29,242 nucleotides of DNA from CAYWFP01 sp964457365. Its GTDB lineage: Bacteria; Planctomycetota; SZUA-567. The notes under the pieces were generated by a model, which was not told the origin of the DNA, ran no database searches, and saw only the letters and a list, made by a program, of their open reading frames with translations. Each line of letters begins with the position of its first letter. Position 1 is the stretch's first letter. The DNA is taken from contig CAYWFP010000050.1 in assembly GCA_964457365.1 (NCBI GenBank), positions 1-29,242 of the forward strand, read 5' to 3'. The position numbers and the translations under genes are program-made. Of the stretch, positions 1-6,397 are shown piece after piece.

Positions 1-251
1 AAGAAGTCGCCGACCGGCGCCTCGATGCGCGGCCAGTCCTCGCCGTCGACAAAGACGCGCAGGATCATCACGCGGCTGACGCGGGCCATGCTGCCGGGAT
101 GGTTGATGACCAGCTTGAGGTGGCGGATGCACCCCGGCCCTTCCAGCCGCGCGCCCTCGACGCATGTTCCGGGCGGAACCGGCTGCACGATCGAAGCGTG
201 ATCGGGATACCCGCGCGCGGGCAGTTCCAGGTAACGGTCGAGTCCGTCCAT
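1..251 (-). CDS. GH172 / DUF2961 family glycoside hydrolase, N-terminal part
   Basis: The gene runs off the left edge, so only about 83 N-terminal codons are visible. The segment ends with GEDWPRIEAPVGDFF, which matches the conserved start of the DUF2961 domain (usually G-E-x-P-x-x-E-x-P-x-G-D-F-F). It is preceded by GCIRHLKLVINHP, the usual first beta strands. Known GH172 members act on arabinofuran- or fructofuranose-containing glycans; the substrate cannot be told from this fragment. The ATG at 249-251 has a purine-rich ribosome site (GAGGAGAG) about 5 bases upstream. No signal peptide is seen at this start. A promoter with an inverted repeat lies about 240 bases upstream (490-517), leaving a long untranslated leader. 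The family call is good; the specific activity is open. Confidence 0.8.
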   Translation of the reverse strand, partial: MDGLDRYLELPARGYPDHASIVQPVPPGTCVEGARLEGPGCIRHLKLVINHPGSMARVSRVMILRVFVDGEDWPRIEAPVGDF

Positions 252-489
252 CGTACTCTCCTCGCCCCGTCCGGGGGCATGCGGAAATCATGCCGCTTGG
301 CCATCGTCAACAGCGCCGCGCGGCCACCATGCGCAGCGAAAGCTTATGCCCCGGAGTCAGCCTCCCCCCCGGCGAGGATCCGAGCGCGGATGCAGGCTTT
401 CTCCCCGGAGACGCGGGATGGATCGGAATGCGACTGCGCCATGCCGGGCCCATGCAGGAAGGAACTCGCAAGAAGCAACACGGTTGAGG
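252..489 (-). other. Long untranslated leader of the GH172 gene
   Basis: If transcription starts about 7 bases downstream of the -10 element at 490-495, the GH172 mRNA carries about 230 bases before its ATG. I see no convincing small gene or recognised riboswitch here. A short GC hairpin (GCCCC/GGGGC around a four-to-five-base loop, near 263-277) sits just before the ribosome site. It could affect translation, but that is a guess. Confidence 0.3.
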
Positions 490-517
490 AACATAACGGG
501 CATGGCGGTTATGTCAA
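490..517 (-). promoter_or_regulatory. Sigma-70-type promoter with overlapping inverted repeat (operator candidate)
   Basis: On the minus strand TTGACA (512-517) is followed after 16 bases by TATGTT (490-495), a good match to the housekeeping promoter pattern pointing at the GH172 gene. A perfect 7-base inverted repeat, ACATAAC (491-497) and GTTATGT (508-514), separated by 10 bases, overlaps both promoter boxes. That is the expected position for a repressor operator. No candidate regulator gene lies in the window. Confidence 0.5.
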
Positions 518-610
518 GAAATTCTGTGCACAGCCTTCAACGCCGAGAATGTCGCACAGGACGCGCGGCGGGCAGAGGCGGCTATTTCGTCGCTTCGCCT
601 GGAACGCGAA

Positions 611-642
611 AAGAAGCCCTGTCGCCGGGGACAAGGCTTCTT
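611..642 (-). terminator. Rho-independent terminator after the coiled-coil gene
   Basis: Arms 611-623 and 630-642 form a 13-base stem with one mismatch around a 6-base loop (GCCGGG on the plus strand). Read on the minus strand, the hairpin ends in GGCTTCTTTTC, giving a T-rich tail. It lies 45 bases past the stop codon of the gene that ends at 687. Confidence 0.75.
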
Positions 643-686
643 CCGAATCGTACCGGTAAGGGGGAGGACGGCGCCGGCGCGGACGT

Positions 687-2054
687 TCACGCCGCCTGCT
701 CGGTCGCGTCCTCCTCGGGACTCTCTCCCAACCGTTCCTCGAGTTTCTGTCGCCGGCTGCTTTCGTTCTCCAGGTTCTCCTGCATCTTCTTCAATACCGC
801 TTCGGTCTGGCGCATCTTGTCCTTGAGGTAGTTCTTCGTCGCCGCGCTGGCCTCCTTGGACTGCTCGATCGACTTCTGCAGCGCCAGCATCTCGTGATCG
901 AGGGTATCGGCCTTTTCGCGGTTCAGACGCGCGACCGCGCGCTCCTCTTCGAGCTCGGCCTGCAGGCGTTCGGCGCGCGCCGACTCGTTCGCGAGCGCCT
1001 GCCTGGCGTCTTCCAACTCGCGCTCGGCGGCGGCCGCCTTCTCCTTCAGGTAGGCTTTGCCGGCCAAGGCGGTCTGCTCGGTCTGTTGGAGCGTCTGCCG
1101 CAACGAAGCGACCTCGGCGGCGAGCTCGTCGCTCTTGGCCCGGAGCGCGCGCACGTTGACGCGCTGCGCGTCGCGCTCCTTCTTCAGCATCTCGATCTTT
1201 TCCTGCATCTGCAGATGAATCGTCTTGACGCGCTCGTCGGCGTGCTGCCGCTCCTGGTCGAGAATCGCCTCCAGACGGGCACGCTCGGCCGCGTCGGCTT
1301 CGGCGGTTTCGGTCAATTCCGCGTGGCGCCGCTCGATCGACTCCAGCCGCTCGGTCTTCTGCGCGAGCTCCTGCTGCAGCGTTTCCAGGCGGACAGAGGT
1401 TCTGGCCAGCGTCTCCTGTTGCTCGTCCAGGAGTTCGGTGGACAACTGGTACTGCTCGAGCACCTCGGCCAGATCGTTCTCCAGCTGCTGCTGTTCGCGC
1501 ATCATGCGGCCGAACTGGTCCTGCAACCGCTCGAAACGCTCGCCCGACTGCGTCGCGATCTGCGGCGTCGCGATCTGCGGCGCCACGATCGGCGTCTCCT
1601 CCGGCAAGGCGCCCCCTTCCGTCGCCGCATCCGCATGCGCGGCGCCTTCTTCTCCGATAGGCGCTTCCGTCTCGACGGAGACGTCGGGAGGGGCGATCTC
1701 CGGGACGTCCTCGAGCAGCACCGACTCGTCCTTGGCGACGATCGGATTCGGCGTTTCGGGAGCGGTCATCTCGACCGATGCGTCAACCGCCTGCTTCCGG
1801 AGGCGTTCGGAGCCTGTCTTGCGCCGGGCGACAAACGTATAGCCGCAATGCATACAGCGGCACTTGCTGCCGATCTTCTCCGGCAGCACGACTATGACCC
1901 GTCCGCAACGGCAACGCGCCTTCATGCGCTTCCGCTGTTGTTTCTGCCTGCCTTCCTCCACCCAGGGCGTGGAATCGAAGACGCCCCGCCAGAGCGCAGA
2001 CCATGTCGACGACACGGTCGCGGCCGGGTTTTCTTTCTCGTTATTCTGCGACAT
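687..2054 (-). CDS. Zinc-ribbon plus long coiled-coil protein of unknown function
   Basis: The 455-residue protein has a short N-terminal tail and then a four-cysteine zinc-ribbon-like motif (C48-x-C50 and C67-x2-C70, with an extra C65). An acidic, proline-rich linker (about 80-165) follows. From about 165 to 440 the sequence is an almost unbroken heptad-rich coiled coil full of E, Q, K, R, L and A. No signal peptide or membrane segment is visible, so it is probably cytoplasmic. The start is the ATG at 2052-2054, with GGGAGAG upstream; reading further upstream in the frame would extend into the antisense of the methyltransferase gene and is not credible. A 15-base tandem repeat inside the linker codes for PQIAT twice. 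Function is unknown; a scaffold or structural role would fit. It is transcribed away from the methyltransferase gene from a shared 153-base intergenic region. Confidence 0.75.
   Translation of the reverse strand: MSQNNEKENPAATVSSTWSALWRGVFDSTPWVEEGRQKQQRKRMKARCRCGRVIVVLPEKIGSKCRCMHCGYTFVARRKTGSERLRKQAVDASVEMTAPETPNPIVAKDESVLLEDVPEIAPPDVSVETEAPIGEEGAAHADAATEGGALPEETPIVAPQIATPQIATQSGERFERLQDQFGRMMREQQQLENDLAEVLEQYQLSTELLDEQQETLARTSVRLETLQQELAQKTERLESIERRHAELTETAEADAAERARLEAILDQERQHADERVKTIHLQMQEKIEMLKKERDAQRVNVRALRAKSDELAAEVASLRQTLQQTEQTALAGKAYLKEKAAAAERELEDARQALANESARAERLQAELEEERAVARLNREKADTLDHEMLALQKSIEQSKEASAATKNYLKDKMRQTEAVLKKMQENLENESSRRQKLEERLGESPEEDATEQAA
1552..1581. repeat. Exact tandem 15-base duplication inside the coiled-coil gene
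   Basis: GTCGCGATCTGCGGC occurs twice back to back (1552-1566 and 1567-1581). It is in frame and duplicates a five-residue unit in the linker, so the copy number could vary without a frameshift. Confidence 0.85.
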
Positions 2055-2207
2055 ATGCACAACTCTCCCGCATGCTTGATCTTTGCGTTTAGGGTTTTTA
2101 TCGGCATTCGGCCGCACGGGCCTGCACTCGCAGTCGCGTATTCCGGCCGAGGTTGACGCCTGCGCGCGCACCGGTTCGCTCTTGCCAAAACGCATGAACC
2201 GGGCAGA

Positions 2208-3356
2208 ATGGAGCAGATGTTCACCTACCGGAAAACCGGACGCTACTTCGCCCAGGTCGCCGCCGATCTGGCCGAGGCCGGCGCGGAGGAGTTGCGCGCG
2301 CTCGGCGCTCAGGAGGTCAAGTCCGCCCGCCGCGGGCTCTACTTCGACGCCGACAACGCGACGCTGTACCGGGTGTGCTATTGCGCGCGCCTGCTCTCGC
2401 GCGTCCTGGCCGAGTTGCTGCGTTTCGACTGCCACAGCGACAAGTACCTCTACAAGACGGCGTCGAAGATCGACTGGTCGGCGCTGCTCTCGCCCGCGGA
2501 GAGCTTCGCCATCTTCGCCAACGTCTCCGACAGCCAGATCCGCCACTCGCGCTACGCCGCCCAGCGTCTCAAGGACGCCATCGTCGACCAGTTCCGCCGG
2601 CGTCACGGCCAGCGCCCCAGCGTCGATACCGAAGATCCGGACCTCTGGATCAATCTCCACATCCGCAAGAACAAGGCCACGATCAACGCCGACGTCTCCG
2701 GCGGAGCGCTGCACAAGCGCGGCTATCGGCGGCAGTCGGTCGAGGCGCCGATGCAGGAGACGCTGGCGGCGGCCATTGTGGAATTCTCTCAATGGCGGAG
2801 CGAGCGGCGGCTGTACGATCCTCTGTGCGGTTCGGGGACGCTGCTGCTGGAAGCGTGGATGCGCGGCTGCGCCATCCCGGCAGGCTACCTGCGGCCGCGG
2901 TTCGGCTTCGAGCGCCTCCCCGGCTACGATCCCGCGGCCTGGCGCCGCGTCAAGAACGAGGCCGACGCCGGCATCGCGCCGCTGCCGGCAGGACGCGTCG
3001 GCGGCAGCGACAGCGACGCGCAGGCGGTCAAGGCCGCGCGAACCAACGCCGCCGCGCTCCCTCATGCCGAGCGTGTCCCTATCACGCGCACGGCTTTTCA
3101 GGACCTGCCGCCGCTGGAGAATACGGTCCTCCTGTGCAACCCGCCCTACGGCGTGCGCCTCGGGCGCGGAGAAGACCTGGCGGCCTGGTACGGCGAGTTC
3201 GGGGATTTCCTGAAACAGCGCTGCCGCGGCTCGACGGCGTACGTCTATATCGGCGAACGCGAACACATCAAGCATGTCGGTTTGAAAGCCGCGCGCAGGC
3301 TGCCGCTGCGCAACGCCGGCCTCGACGGCCGCCTGGTCACCTACGAGATCTACTGA
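2208..3356 (+). CDS. THUMP-domain rRNA guanine-N2 methyltransferase (RlmL N-half / YpsC type)
   Basis: The 382-residue protein has the layout of the COG0116 family. An N-terminal ferredoxin-like/THUMP region (about 1-165) is followed by a Rossmann methyltransferase. Visible motifs are GGALHKRGYR before the catalytic domain, the SAM-binding loop DPLCGSGTLLLEA, and the N6/N2-methyltransferase motif NPPYGVRLG. Family members methylate a guanine N2 in 23S rRNA using S-adenosylmethionine. At 382 residues it matches stand-alone YpsC-like enzymes rather than the 700-residue E. coli RlmL, which carries a second methyltransferase. The ATG at 2208 is followed by a second in-frame ATG at 2217; neither has a strong ribosome site, so the exact start is uncertain. 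Its stop overlaps the convergent gene on the other strand by 7 bases. Confidence 0.88.
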   Translation: MEQMFTYRKTGRYFAQVAADLAEAGAEELRALGAQEVKSARRGLYFDADNATLYRVCYCARLLSRVLAELLRFDCHSDKYLYKTASKIDWSALLSPAESFAIFANVSDSQIRHSRYAAQRLKDAIVDQFRRRHGQRPSVDTEDPDLWINLHIRKNKATINADVSGGALHKRGYRRQSVEAPMQETLAAAIVEFSQWRSERRLYDPLCGSGTLLLEAWMRGCAIPAGYLRPRFGFERLPGYDPAAWRRVKNEADAGIAPLPAGRVGGSDSDAQAVKAARTNAAALPHAERVPITRTAFQDLPPLENTVLLCNPPYGVRLGRGEDLAAWYGEFGDFLKQRCRGSTAYVYIGEREHIKHVGLKAARRLPLRNAGLDGRLVTYEIY

Positions 3357-4693
3357 GCGGACGCCGCCGACTTCTTCCCGGAAACGGCGGGCACGGGAAA
3401 GCGGACGCGCGGCTCGGCCTTCAGGTTCAGGTCCATCGGCGACTGGAACGTGCCCTGACGGCGCGTCCAGGCGGCCATGCCGTCGCGGATATGGCGGAAG
3501 AGTTCGTAGGGGACCACCGCGCCGTTGTCGTCCAGATCGGCCGGCCCGCGCAGCCCTTTCAGCAGCAAGTCGACAAAGAGCGTCCGTGCCGTGCCGCCGG
3601 GCGGATAGACCATGTTCGAGCGGTCGTAGCGCGCGGTGGAGAAGAGCAGCGGCAGCGACGGGAACGTCTTCTCCAGGTCGGGGCGGATATACTTGAAGGC
3701 ATCGTCGGTGCCGTCGTCGTGATTGATGTCGATCATGACCAGGCGCCGACGGCAATCGCTGTCGTCCAGGATCTGCCGCACCTGTGTCAGCGGCAGGCCG
3801 AAGCTGGTGAGTTGATAGTCGTACGTCCGCAGCACGATATCCCTGCCCCCGTCGGGCAGGGCCTTGCTGAAGCCGCGGCCGGTGAAGAAGACGACCAGTT
3901 CGTCCTCCGGGCCGGCCACGCCCGCCAGCGAGGCCAGCGCGGAGCGGATCTTGCTCTCGGTAGGCAGCTCAGTATCGGCTACGTCCTCGGCGTCGAGCAG
4001 GAGTTCCACCCGCTCGAACCCCAGCGATCCGCGCAACAAGGCCGCTACCGCCTTGGCATCGGCGCGGACGGCGTCGAGCGTGAGGACGTACTTCTGCTCG
4101 TTGGCGACGCCGACGACCAGGGCGTAACGCTTGCCGGCGATCGGCGTATACGGTTCCGGCGGCGGGGGCGCCTGCAGCGCGCGCTCCACCTCCTCGGTGA
4201 CGTGGGAATGAAACTTGCCGCGGCCGTACCAGGCGAGCCGGCCCTGCTTGTCGATCACCGCGACGTAGGGGTACTTGGAGATCTTGCCGATATAGCGGCT
4301 CATCAGCGCGCGCTCCGGGTCGCGGACGAGGCGGTACTTGACCAGCTTGCCCTCGGCGTACTTCTCAAGCGCCTTGGCCGATTCCTTGGCCACGCCGATA
4401 ACGACGAAATCGTCCTTGTGCTTGAGGATCAGGCGGAACAGGTGCGGCGCGAAACGGTCGCAACTGCCGCAGCCGGGCTTGAGGAAGTAGAGCAATACGA
4501 CCTTCCCGCGCAGTTCCGCGAAATCGACCGCCGGCCCCTTGATCCAGTTCCCGGCCGGGAACTCCGGCGCGACATCCCCGATTCGGAAGAGCCGCGCCGG
4601 GTCGATCTTGACGTCTTCCTCTTCACCGTCCTCGCCCGCCGCCGCGCAGGCGGCGCAGAGAAGAAACAGGGGAATCAGCAGAGAGAAACGCAT
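3350..4693 (-). CDS. TlpA-like thioredoxin domain fused to a catalytically dead caspase-like (C14) domain
   Basis: The 447-residue exported protein starts with a signal peptide. The cysteines at 13 and 16 give a poor lipobox, so it may be either a lipoprotein or an ordinary secreted protein. Residues about 35-175 form a peroxiredoxin/TlpA-type thioredoxin fold with active site C75-G-S-C78. Residues about 185-440 follow the caspase/metacaspase-like (peptidase C14) pattern: KRYALVVGVANE, VVFFTGRG, RRLVMIDINHDDG, then the C-terminal ADLDDNGAVVPYEL segment. The catalytic His of the usual SGHG is Arg273, and the catalytic Cys of the usual DACHSG is Asn324, so it should not be a protease. It lies 19 bases downstream of a CxxC lipoprotein gene and in line with a DsbD-like gene, which suggests a thiol-redox partner. 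The ATG at 4691-4693 has a weak GGGTGAG ribosome site. Confidence 0.82.
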   Translation of the reverse strand: MRFSLLIPLFLLCAACAAAGEDGEEEDVKIDPARLFRIGDVAPEFPAGNWIKGPAVDFAELRGKVVLLYFLKPGCGSCDRFAPHLFRLILKHKDDFVVIGVAKESAKALEKYAEGKLVKYRLVRDPERALMSRYIGKISKYPYVAVIDKQGRLAWYGRGKFHSHVTEEVERALQAPPPPEPYTPIAGKRYALVVGVANEQKYVLTLDAVRADAKAVAALLRGSLGFERVELLLDAEDVADTELPTESKIRSALASLAGVAGPEDELVVFFTGRGFSKALPDGGRDIVLRTYDYQLTSFGLPLTQVRQILDDSDCRRRLVMIDINHDDGTDDAFKYIRPDLEKTFPSLPLLFSTARYDRSNMVYPPGGTARTLFVDLLLKGLRGPADLDDNGAVVPYELFRHIRDGMAAWTRRQGTFQSPMDLNLKAEPRVRFPVPAVSGKKSAASAQ

Positions 4694-4712
4694 CGCTCAC
4701 CCGTATCCGAGA

Positions 4713-4919
4713 CTACATGTCGCAATCGCCGCACCCGACGCTCTCGCCGGACTGGTAATCGGAATCGACGATGATGGCCTTCTTGCCGTCGCGTTCCTCG
4801 ATCCGGTAGTTGGCCTGTTTCTTCCCGCAGGTATTGCAGCCCGGGCGCTGGCAGCCCGCCGCGAAGCCGAACAAGGCGAGCGCCGCTGCCACCAGGAGGA
4901 TATTCTTCAACGTGTGCAT
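4713..4919 (-). CDS. Small lipoprotein with two CxxC motifs
   Basis: The 68-residue protein has a basic start, a hydrophobic stretch and a good lipobox, FAAGC, making Cys23 the lipidated residue. The mature part is only about 46 residues. It carries C28-N-T-C31 near the front and C63-G-D-C66 as the penultimate element, ending in D-M. Paired CxxC motifs suggest metal binding or thiol exchange; no family is recognised. A strong ribosome site (GGGGGAG) lies 8 bases before the ATG at 4917-4919. It sits between a DsbD/CcdA-like electron transporter gene and a TlpA-like gene, so the cysteines may be substrates or relays for those proteins. That role is an inference from context. Confidence 0.75.
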   Translation of the reverse strand: MHTLKNILLVAAALALFGFAAGCQRPGCNTCGKKQANYRIEERDGKKAIIVDSDYQSGESVGCGDCDM

Positions 4920-5047
4920 ATGGATTCTCCCCCTTCATCAAGCATGCACCCCGCGCTCCGCACCGGCGAAGCCGCGAGCCTAACCCATATCAGAATCCTA
5001 ATCGTTTCTCCAGTCTTGGACAGGAAAAAGGCGCAAAATTCTCGGCA

Positions 5048-5063
5048 GCCGGAACATGCCGGC
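5048..5063 (-). terminator. Weak hairpin after the DsbD-like gene
   Basis: GCCGG (5048-5052) and CCGGC (5059-5063) form a 5-base stem about 11 bases past the stop codon of the DsbD-like gene. The T-rich stretch on the minus strand comes only about 7-20 bases later, so termination here is doubtful. The 155-base gap to the lipoprotein gene otherwise shows nothing clear. Confidence 0.25.
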
Positions 5064-5074
5064 GCGATTTCCCC

Positions 5075-6388
5075 TTATCGATCCGAATGATCCGTCGTTA
5101 CCGCGGCCGGTTTCCCGACCATCCCCGGATCGCGCGTGGACATGATCATCATGTAGCCCAGCCAGCCGGCCAGGGCGATAAAGACGACACCCAGCGCCAA
5201 CTTGGTCAGCCAGACGCGCTTGCGGGCGGCGTTGGCGATGGCCTCGCTGCTGATGCCGACGTAGGCGGCGATAAAGACGGCCATCAGCGGCAGGATGAAG
5301 AGGACGTTGTAGAGCAGCAGCTTCAACACGCCCTCGAACCGCGTATTCTCGTTCTTGATCAGGAGCGTGATAACGGGAAAGTAGACCTGCCCCGTGCACG
5401 CGGCCTCCAGGAACGAGACCAGGATCCCCGCGACGAACGCCCCCCAGATCAGCGCGCTCGCGTGCGCGGCCTTGCGGAGCTGCTTGCGGATCCGATCCTT
5501 GATCGAATCCGGCAGCACCAGCAGCATCTTGCCCTTGCCGGCGGTGCGATAGGCCTGCACCGCGTCCACCAGCGAGAGCAAGCCCGCGCCGCCGGCCAGC
5601 GCCAGCGCCCCCCAGGTGATGATCGACTCGACCCACATGAACTCCTTCATCAACCGGCGCAATCCCTCGAAGACGAAGAGGCCGATGGCGAAATAGGCGA
5701 TGAAGACCGCGACGATGAAGACGATGCCGACGAGGAGGATGTTGCGTCTCTCGTGCCCGAGGGTGGAGAGCATGGAGACGAAGAGGATCACCGTGGCGAA
5801 GGCGCACGGGTTCACTCCGTCGGCGAGCGCGGGCACGATGATCGAGGCCAGTTCCCCGCGTTCGGACAGCAGCGACGCGTGTTTGGCGAGCTGTTCGCGG
5901 TCGAGTTCTTTCTCCAGCGGCGCGGTCGCCCCGGCGGCATGGGCGGCCTCTACCCGCCGGAGAGTCGCCTCGTCCAGCACCGGTTCCGGCAGCGGATCCT
6001 TCTCCAGCGCGCGCTCGATCATGGCCTGCAGGTTGGCGATGATGCGCTCGCCACCGCCGATGAACGCGTCGCCGGCGAAGACGGACATGTCCGGCGTCTC
6101 CTCGATACCCCGGGCGTCGAGCACCTCCAGGTACTGGATGAAACGCTCCTCGCCGAGGGAGTAGTCGAACCAGATCACGCGGATGCGCCGGCCGAAATGC
6201 TTCTCGGACGACTGGACGATCCGCTTGGTCGGCTGGCAGAGCGGGCAGCCGGGCTTGTAGAAGAAGACCACGACGAGACGCGCGTCCGCGCCTTCCTCGG
6301 CCGCACGGAGAGAAGGGCCTCCGATGAAAAGAAGCGCCAGCAGACCGGCGAACAACCGCCACCCGGCCTGTTCACGACGTCGCGTCAT
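5075..6388 (-). CDS. Thioredoxin domain fused to DsbD/CcdA-type transmembrane thiol-electron transporter
   Basis: The 437-residue membrane protein begins with a signal sequence (about 11-30). A thioredoxin-like domain (about 36-130) follows, with active site C48-P-L-C51 in FFYKPGCPLCQ. The second half is a DsbD/CcdA transmembrane unit with about six helices (from about 182 to 416). The two conserved membrane cysteines are visible in DGVNPCAFATVI (C195) and EAACTGQVYFP (C331). Such proteins carry electrons from cytoplasmic thioredoxin across the membrane to reduce periplasmic disulfides. In E. coli DsbD the thioredoxin domain is C-terminal; here it is N-terminal, which is also seen in other families. 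The start lies 9 bases after the lacZ stop. The two genes downstream encode CxxC proteins that could be its targets. Confidence 0.85.
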   Translation of the reverse strand: MTRRREQAGWRLFAGLLALLFIGGPSLRAAEEGADARLVVVFFYKPGCPLCQPTKRIVQSSEKHFGRRIRVIWFDYSLGEERFIQYLEVLDARGIEETPDMSVFAGDAFIGGGERIIANLQAMIERALEKDPLPEPVLDEATLRRVEAAHAAGATAPLEKELDREQLAKHASLLSERGELASIIVPALADGVNPCAFATVILFVSMLSTLGHERRNILLVGIVFIVAVFIAYFAIGLFVFEGLRRLMKEFMWVESIITWGALALAGGAGLLSLVDAVQAYRTAGKGKMLLVLPDSIKDRIRKQLRKAAHASALIWGAFVAGILVSFLEAACTGQVYFPVITLLIKNENTRFEGVLKLLLYNVLFILPLMAVFIAAYVGISSEAIANAARKRVWLTKLALGVVFIALAGWLGYMMIMSTRDPGMVGKPAAVTTDHSDR

Positions 6389-6397
6389 ATCCCGGCC

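Noticed and set aside
2090..2112. GCCGATAA on the minus strand upstream of the coiled-coil gene as a sigma-28 -10 box
   Set aside because: No TAAA-type -35 element at the right distance; probably coincidence.
2055..3755. N-terminal extension of the coiled-coil protein's frame across the methyltransferase gene
   Set aside because: The extension is antisense to a gene with intact methyltransferase motifs. A good ribosome site precedes the ATG at 2052-2054.
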